DNA of 64,000 nt from Marinibactrum halimedae (GTDB lineage Bacteria > Pseudomonadota > Gammaproteobacteria > Pseudomonadales > Cellvibrionaceae): assembly GCF_021234875.1 (NCBI RefSeq), contig NZ_JAJQVM010000007.1, positions 95,893 through 159,892 of the forward strand, read 5' to 3'. Position 1 is the first letter of the stretch. Every line of letters starts with the position of its first letter. Below are positions 61,476 through 64,000 of the stretch, in pieces. Under the pieces are notes generated by a model that searched no databases, was not told the DNA's origin, and worked only from the letters and a program-made list of their open reading frames with translations. Both the position numbers and the translations under genes were made by a program.

Positions 61476-62471
61476 ATGACAAAAGCCAGAAAGCAACAAA
61501 TCTCGTTGGAATCAACACCCTATTACCACTGTGTTACTCGCTGTGTACGCCGTGCATTTTTGTGTGGTGAGGATCGACAGACGGGGCAGTCTTTTGAGCA
61601 TCGTCGTGGGTGGATTGAAGATCGCTTATTAGAGCTGCAAACGGTATTTGCCATTGATATTGCCGCCTATGCTGTGATGAGTAATCACTATCATGTGGTG
61701 TTGCATGTGAATAAAGCTCAGGCGGAAAATTGGAGCGAGCTTGAGGTGGCAGAACGTTGGCAACAGTTGTTTAAGGGCACGCTGTTAACCCAAAAATTCG
61801 CACGAAAAGAGAAGTTGGAGCCTGCTGAATACGATGCGGTTAGTGAGCTGGTAGCGGTGTGGCGCAAGCGTTTAATGGATATTAGCTGGTTTATTCGCTG
61901 TACCAACGAATTTATTGCTCGCAAAGCCAACGAAGAAGATCAGTGTACAGGGCGTTTTTGGGAAGGACGATTTAAATCTCAAGCGCTCCTGGATGAGAAA
62001 GCCCTAGCAGCGTGCATGGCTTATGTGGATTTAAATCCGATTCGTGCTGCAATGGCAGAAACACCCGAAACTTCAGAGTATACCTCCGTAAAATCCCGCT
62101 GTGAAAAAGCAAAAGCGGCGACGTCTCCTAATCATAAATATCAGCAACCGAATACCTTAATGCCTTTTGTTGGTAATCCACGAGAACCGATGCCGGAAGG
62201 CTTGCCGTTTAAACTGACGGAGTATTTGGAGCTGGTGGATTGGACGGGTAGGCATTTAAGAAGCGATAAGCCTGGGGCGATTGATTCGAAGCTGCCATTA
62301 ATTCTAAATCGCTTGGGAATTGATATAAAGCATTGGTTGTATATGACCCAACATTTTGAGAGTCGATTTAAAGGTTTGGTGGGGAGTGTATATAGTTTGA
62401 AAAAAGCTTGTCAATCTTTGGGGATGAAAAGAATATCGGGTTTGTCTGCTTGCAGTGAGTTAATGGAGTAA
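61476..62471 (+). CDS. REP-associated tyrosine (IS200-like) transposase, RAYT
   Basis: This 331-residue protein carries the Y1/HUH nuclease fold: YYHCVTRCVRRAFLCGEDR at the start and the HUH motif in AYAVMSNHYHVVLHV. The family stretch CTGRFWEGRFKSQALLDEKA, then ACMAYVDLNPIRAAMAETPE, follows. A C-terminal extension of about 100 residues is usual for this subgroup. RAYTs are single-copy domesticated transposases that mobilise REP palindromes. Upstream there are two GGACAC words (61382 and 61398). A short relic of the same coding motif lies at 63574, after the next two genes. I could not assign the catalytic tyrosine with certainty. Confidence 0.92.
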   Translation: MTKARKQQISLESTPYYHCVTRCVRRAFLCGEDRQTGQSFEHRRGWIEDRLLELQTVFAIDIAAYAVMSNHYHVVLHVNKAQAENWSELEVAERWQQLFKGTLLTQKFARKEKLEPAEYDAVSELVAVWRKRLMDISWFIRCTNEFIARKANEEDQCTGRFWEGRFKSQALLDEKALAACMAYVDLNPIRAAMAETPETSEYTSVKSRCEKAKAATSPNHKYQQPNTLMPFVGNPREPMPEGLPFKLTEYLELVDWTGRHLRSDKPGAIDSKLPLILNRLGIDIKHWLYMTQHFESRFKGLVGSVYSLKKACQSLGMKRISGLSACSELME

Positions 62472-62524
62472 TGTGATCTAACACCAATTCTTAAAGTTAG
62501 ATTGAAATAATTATTTTTAGAGGA

Positions 62525-62911
62525 ATGTTTATGGATAATAAAAATTTATGGATTATTTCAACTAAGTCTATGCCGTTAGAGAACTCAATGGCAGATGTAG
62601 ATGGATCTGATTACTATTACTCTGATTGTATTTTGATTTCACATGATTCAGCTTCGGCGGAGAAAAGTATTCCGCATTTACTGCGCGATCATGATATGGA
62701 GTTGCTGGAAGTGATTGGGTGTGTGCCTTATGTTGAAGATGATTGGAGCGAATCTGATCAATATCAAGATATAAAGGATGCTGTTGAGCAAGTAAAACAG
62801 ACAGGGACTCCTTCATTTGCTTTGTTTATTTCTTCCCAAGCCATGGATTTTGAAGATGAAGAAAATAATGAGGTAGAGTGGGTTTTTGGAAAAAAAGAAG
62901 AAGGCAAATAG
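62525..62911 (+). CDS. Unrecognised acidic protein
   Basis: This 128-residue, strongly acidic, soluble protein has no signal or membrane segment. It begins with an extended hydrophobic strand (NLWIISTKSMPLENSMADVD) and has alternating strand and helix patterns (AEKSIPHLLRDHDMELLEVI). ATG at 62525 and ATG at 62531 are both possible; AGAGGA precedes the first. The gene overlaps nothing and is followed one base after its stop by the next start, so the two form an operon. Acidic small proteins beside a larger basic partner recall immunity or antitoxin pairs, but I know no homologue. Confidence 0.65.
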   Translation: MFMDNKNLWIISTKSMPLENSMADVDGSDYYYSDCILISHDSASAEKSIPHLLRDHDMELLEVIGCVPYVEDDWSESDQYQDIKDAVEQVKQTGTPSFALFISSQAMDFEDEENNEVEWVFGKKEEGK

Positions 62912-62912
62912 T

Positions 62913-63572
62913 ATGCTTTTTGAAACAGTGGCGACCTCAATGGCAGAAGGAAGTCCAAAATTTAAAATGGATGTGTCGTTGGTTTTTGGTGGTAGAAAAG
63001 AGCGCGAAAAAGTATTGAGAACTTGTTTTGATTCTATAGAGGTGTGGTCTAAAAAATATGCCTCTGTAGGTGCTTCTCCCTTCGAATGTGAAATCAATTC
63101 TAAAACAAATTTTGCAGCAATTATAGAGGGAGAGGTTTGGGTCTTTGGAGTTGATTCAACTAATTACCTTGATATTGTTGCAGCAGTTACTGTCGCTGCG
63201 AAATGGTACAAAGTATCTCCGCAAGCATTTATGCGAAATATATACACTAAAAATTTGAATATGGAGGGAGAACATTTGATGGAAACGGCTGCTTTAATCC
63301 AGGCAAACAAAAGTTTGTATACCGGTGTTAGTTTGGCCATTCAAGAAGCGGCAAAATATTTCGGTGTGGTTGGAGAGGTTGATTTTTGGATAATGAGTAA
63401 CAGCAAAAATCCAAAAATACCTAAACCCGATTTGCATCAAGCTTTGCGTGAAGGTGGTGCGGTTGGCTCGGCGGTGGCTAAGAAAAATTATCGATACACC
63501 AGCGGGAGTAATGATGGAAAAGAGCGTAGGCAAATAATTACCCATCTACATTTGGCTAAATTTAATATTTAA
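62913..63572 (+). CDS. Unrecognised protein with metal/nuclease-like C-terminal His motif
   Basis: This protein has 219 residues from ATG 62913, preferred because GAAGAAGG precedes it and the upstream TTG at 62886 would overlap the previous gene. The N-terminal half looks alpha/beta (FKMDVSLVFGGRKEREKVL; EGEVWVFGVDSTNYLDIVAA). The end is basic with KKNYRYTSGSNDGKERRQII, then THLHLAKFNI, an H-x-H close to the C-terminus. Nothing matches a family I know. It is co-transcribed with the acidic gene upstream, so a toxin/antidote or effector/immunity pair is a hypothesis only. Confidence 0.6.
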   Translation: MLFETVATSMAEGSPKFKMDVSLVFGGRKEREKVLRTCFDSIEVWSKKYASVGASPFECEINSKTNFAAIIEGEVWVFGVDSTNYLDIVAAVTVAAKWYKVSPQAFMRNIYTKNLNMEGEHLMETAALIQANKSLYTGVSLAIQEAAKYFGVVGEVDFWIMSNSKNPKIPKPDLHQALREGGAVGSAVAKKNYRYTSGSNDGKERRQIITHLHLAKFNI

Positions 63573-63573
63573 T

Positions 63574-63606
63574 GCTGTGCAGGGCGTTTTTGGGAAGGAC
63601 ACTAAA
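63574..63606 (+). pseudogene. Relic fragment of a RAYT transposase
   Basis: Bases 63577-63600 match 61945-61968 inside the RAYT gene at 23 of 24 positions. In frame the relic reads CAGRFWEGH then stop, against CTGRFWEGR in the intact gene. A GGACAC word follows directly. Confidence 0.7.
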
Positions 63607-63728
63607 AAAGGGACGACTTCTTCATGGAAAACGAGGGAGGTACAGGTGAAAAGATATAAGTCATTTTTTTAAAAGCCCTTTAAAAACAGGAGCTTAGGTA
63701 GGAAGGGAGAAGGGGAGGTATGAGCACT

Positions 63729-63804
63729 TGGCCTCCCCACCAGGGCTCGAACCTGGATCTAGGGCTTAGGAGGCCCTCGTTCTATCCTGTTGAACTATGG
63801 GGAG
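63729..63804 (-). tRNA. tRNA-Arg (anticodon CCU)
   Basis: On the minus strand the 76-base sequence folds as a complete cloverleaf. Acceptor arm CTCCCCA pairs with TGGGGAG; the anticodon stem AGGGC/GCCCT carries loop CTCCTAA (anticodon CCT); the T arm CCAGG/CCTGG carries loop TTCGAGC. CCA is encoded at the 3' end (63729-63731). It lies at the right-hand edge of the accessory region, with its 3' end facing it. Bases 63805-64000 show no gene. Confidence 0.95.
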
Positions 63805-64000
63805 TAGAAAGCCAATTATAACCAACTACGGCATAAAATAACAAAACTTCTCCTGGCTTTTTAGTGTTTGATGCAGGGCTCCCTAGTAATAAATAACCAA
63901 ATGCACTAAATTTTCAGCATCTTGATACCCTAAAATGTGATTAGCTGTGAATTTATCCAAAATTACCCTCCATGTGACCGACCCCAGAGATACAAAGAAT

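Overview
The window looks like the chromosome of a marine gammaproteobacterium of moderate to low G+C. This rests on the gene set: malate synthase G, a YqhC/YqhD-type pair, the MoxR/Bat operon, the large NAD-dependent glutamate dehydrogenase with a DUF2835 neighbour, Caulobacter/Xanthomonas-type TonB receptors, and a hydroxamate (NIS) siderophore cluster. I cannot name the genus.

Layout. 1-749: end of malate synthase G. 966-2978: a small membrane protein, then a TetR regulator and a DegV protein on the minus strand. 3656-9589: a sodium:solute symporter, a TonB-dependent receptor and a Tat-exported PhoD phosphatase with a candidate Pho box. 9716-11985: AraC regulator divergent from a YqhD-like aldehyde reductase. 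12298-17358: a decaying accessory island with a frameshifted orphan gene followed by three related small genes, one cut by an IS3-family element with 3-bp target duplication. 17457-20231: a second TonB receptor. 20690-28992 (minus): a complete moxR-DUF58-DUF4381-batA-batB/C-batD operon, ending in a small secreted cysteine-rich protein that appears to start at ATT behind a hairpin overlapping its ribosome binding site. 29717-35032: giant glutamate dehydrogenase and DUF2835. 35184-36845: chemotaxis receptor.

37058-44875 is a Fur-controlled siderophore operon: PLP decarboxylase, N-hydroxylase, a fused acyltransferase-IucA/IucC synthetase, an FhuF-type reductase and a membrane acyltransferase-like protein. 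The three-gene core with a fused third protein matches the bisucaberin (bibABC/mbsABC) plan. An EamA transporter and a secreted HExxH protein follow. 47151-59564 is a polymorphic-toxin locus: a secreted beta-propeller protein, a 3661-residue SpvB/FG-GAP/RHS protein with a variable C-terminus, and a small membrane protein that may be its immunity factor. 59579-63804 is accessory: ADP-ribosylglycohydrolase, SymE with an XRE regulator, a REP-associated transposase plus a relic of another, two unrecognised genes, and a tRNA-Arg(CCU).

A window-wide oddity is the density of short tandem repeats. About a dozen arrays are present, mostly with 14-16 bp units, each with its own sequence. They lie in intergenic gaps, at gene starts, and twice in frame inside genes where they encode five-residue repeats.
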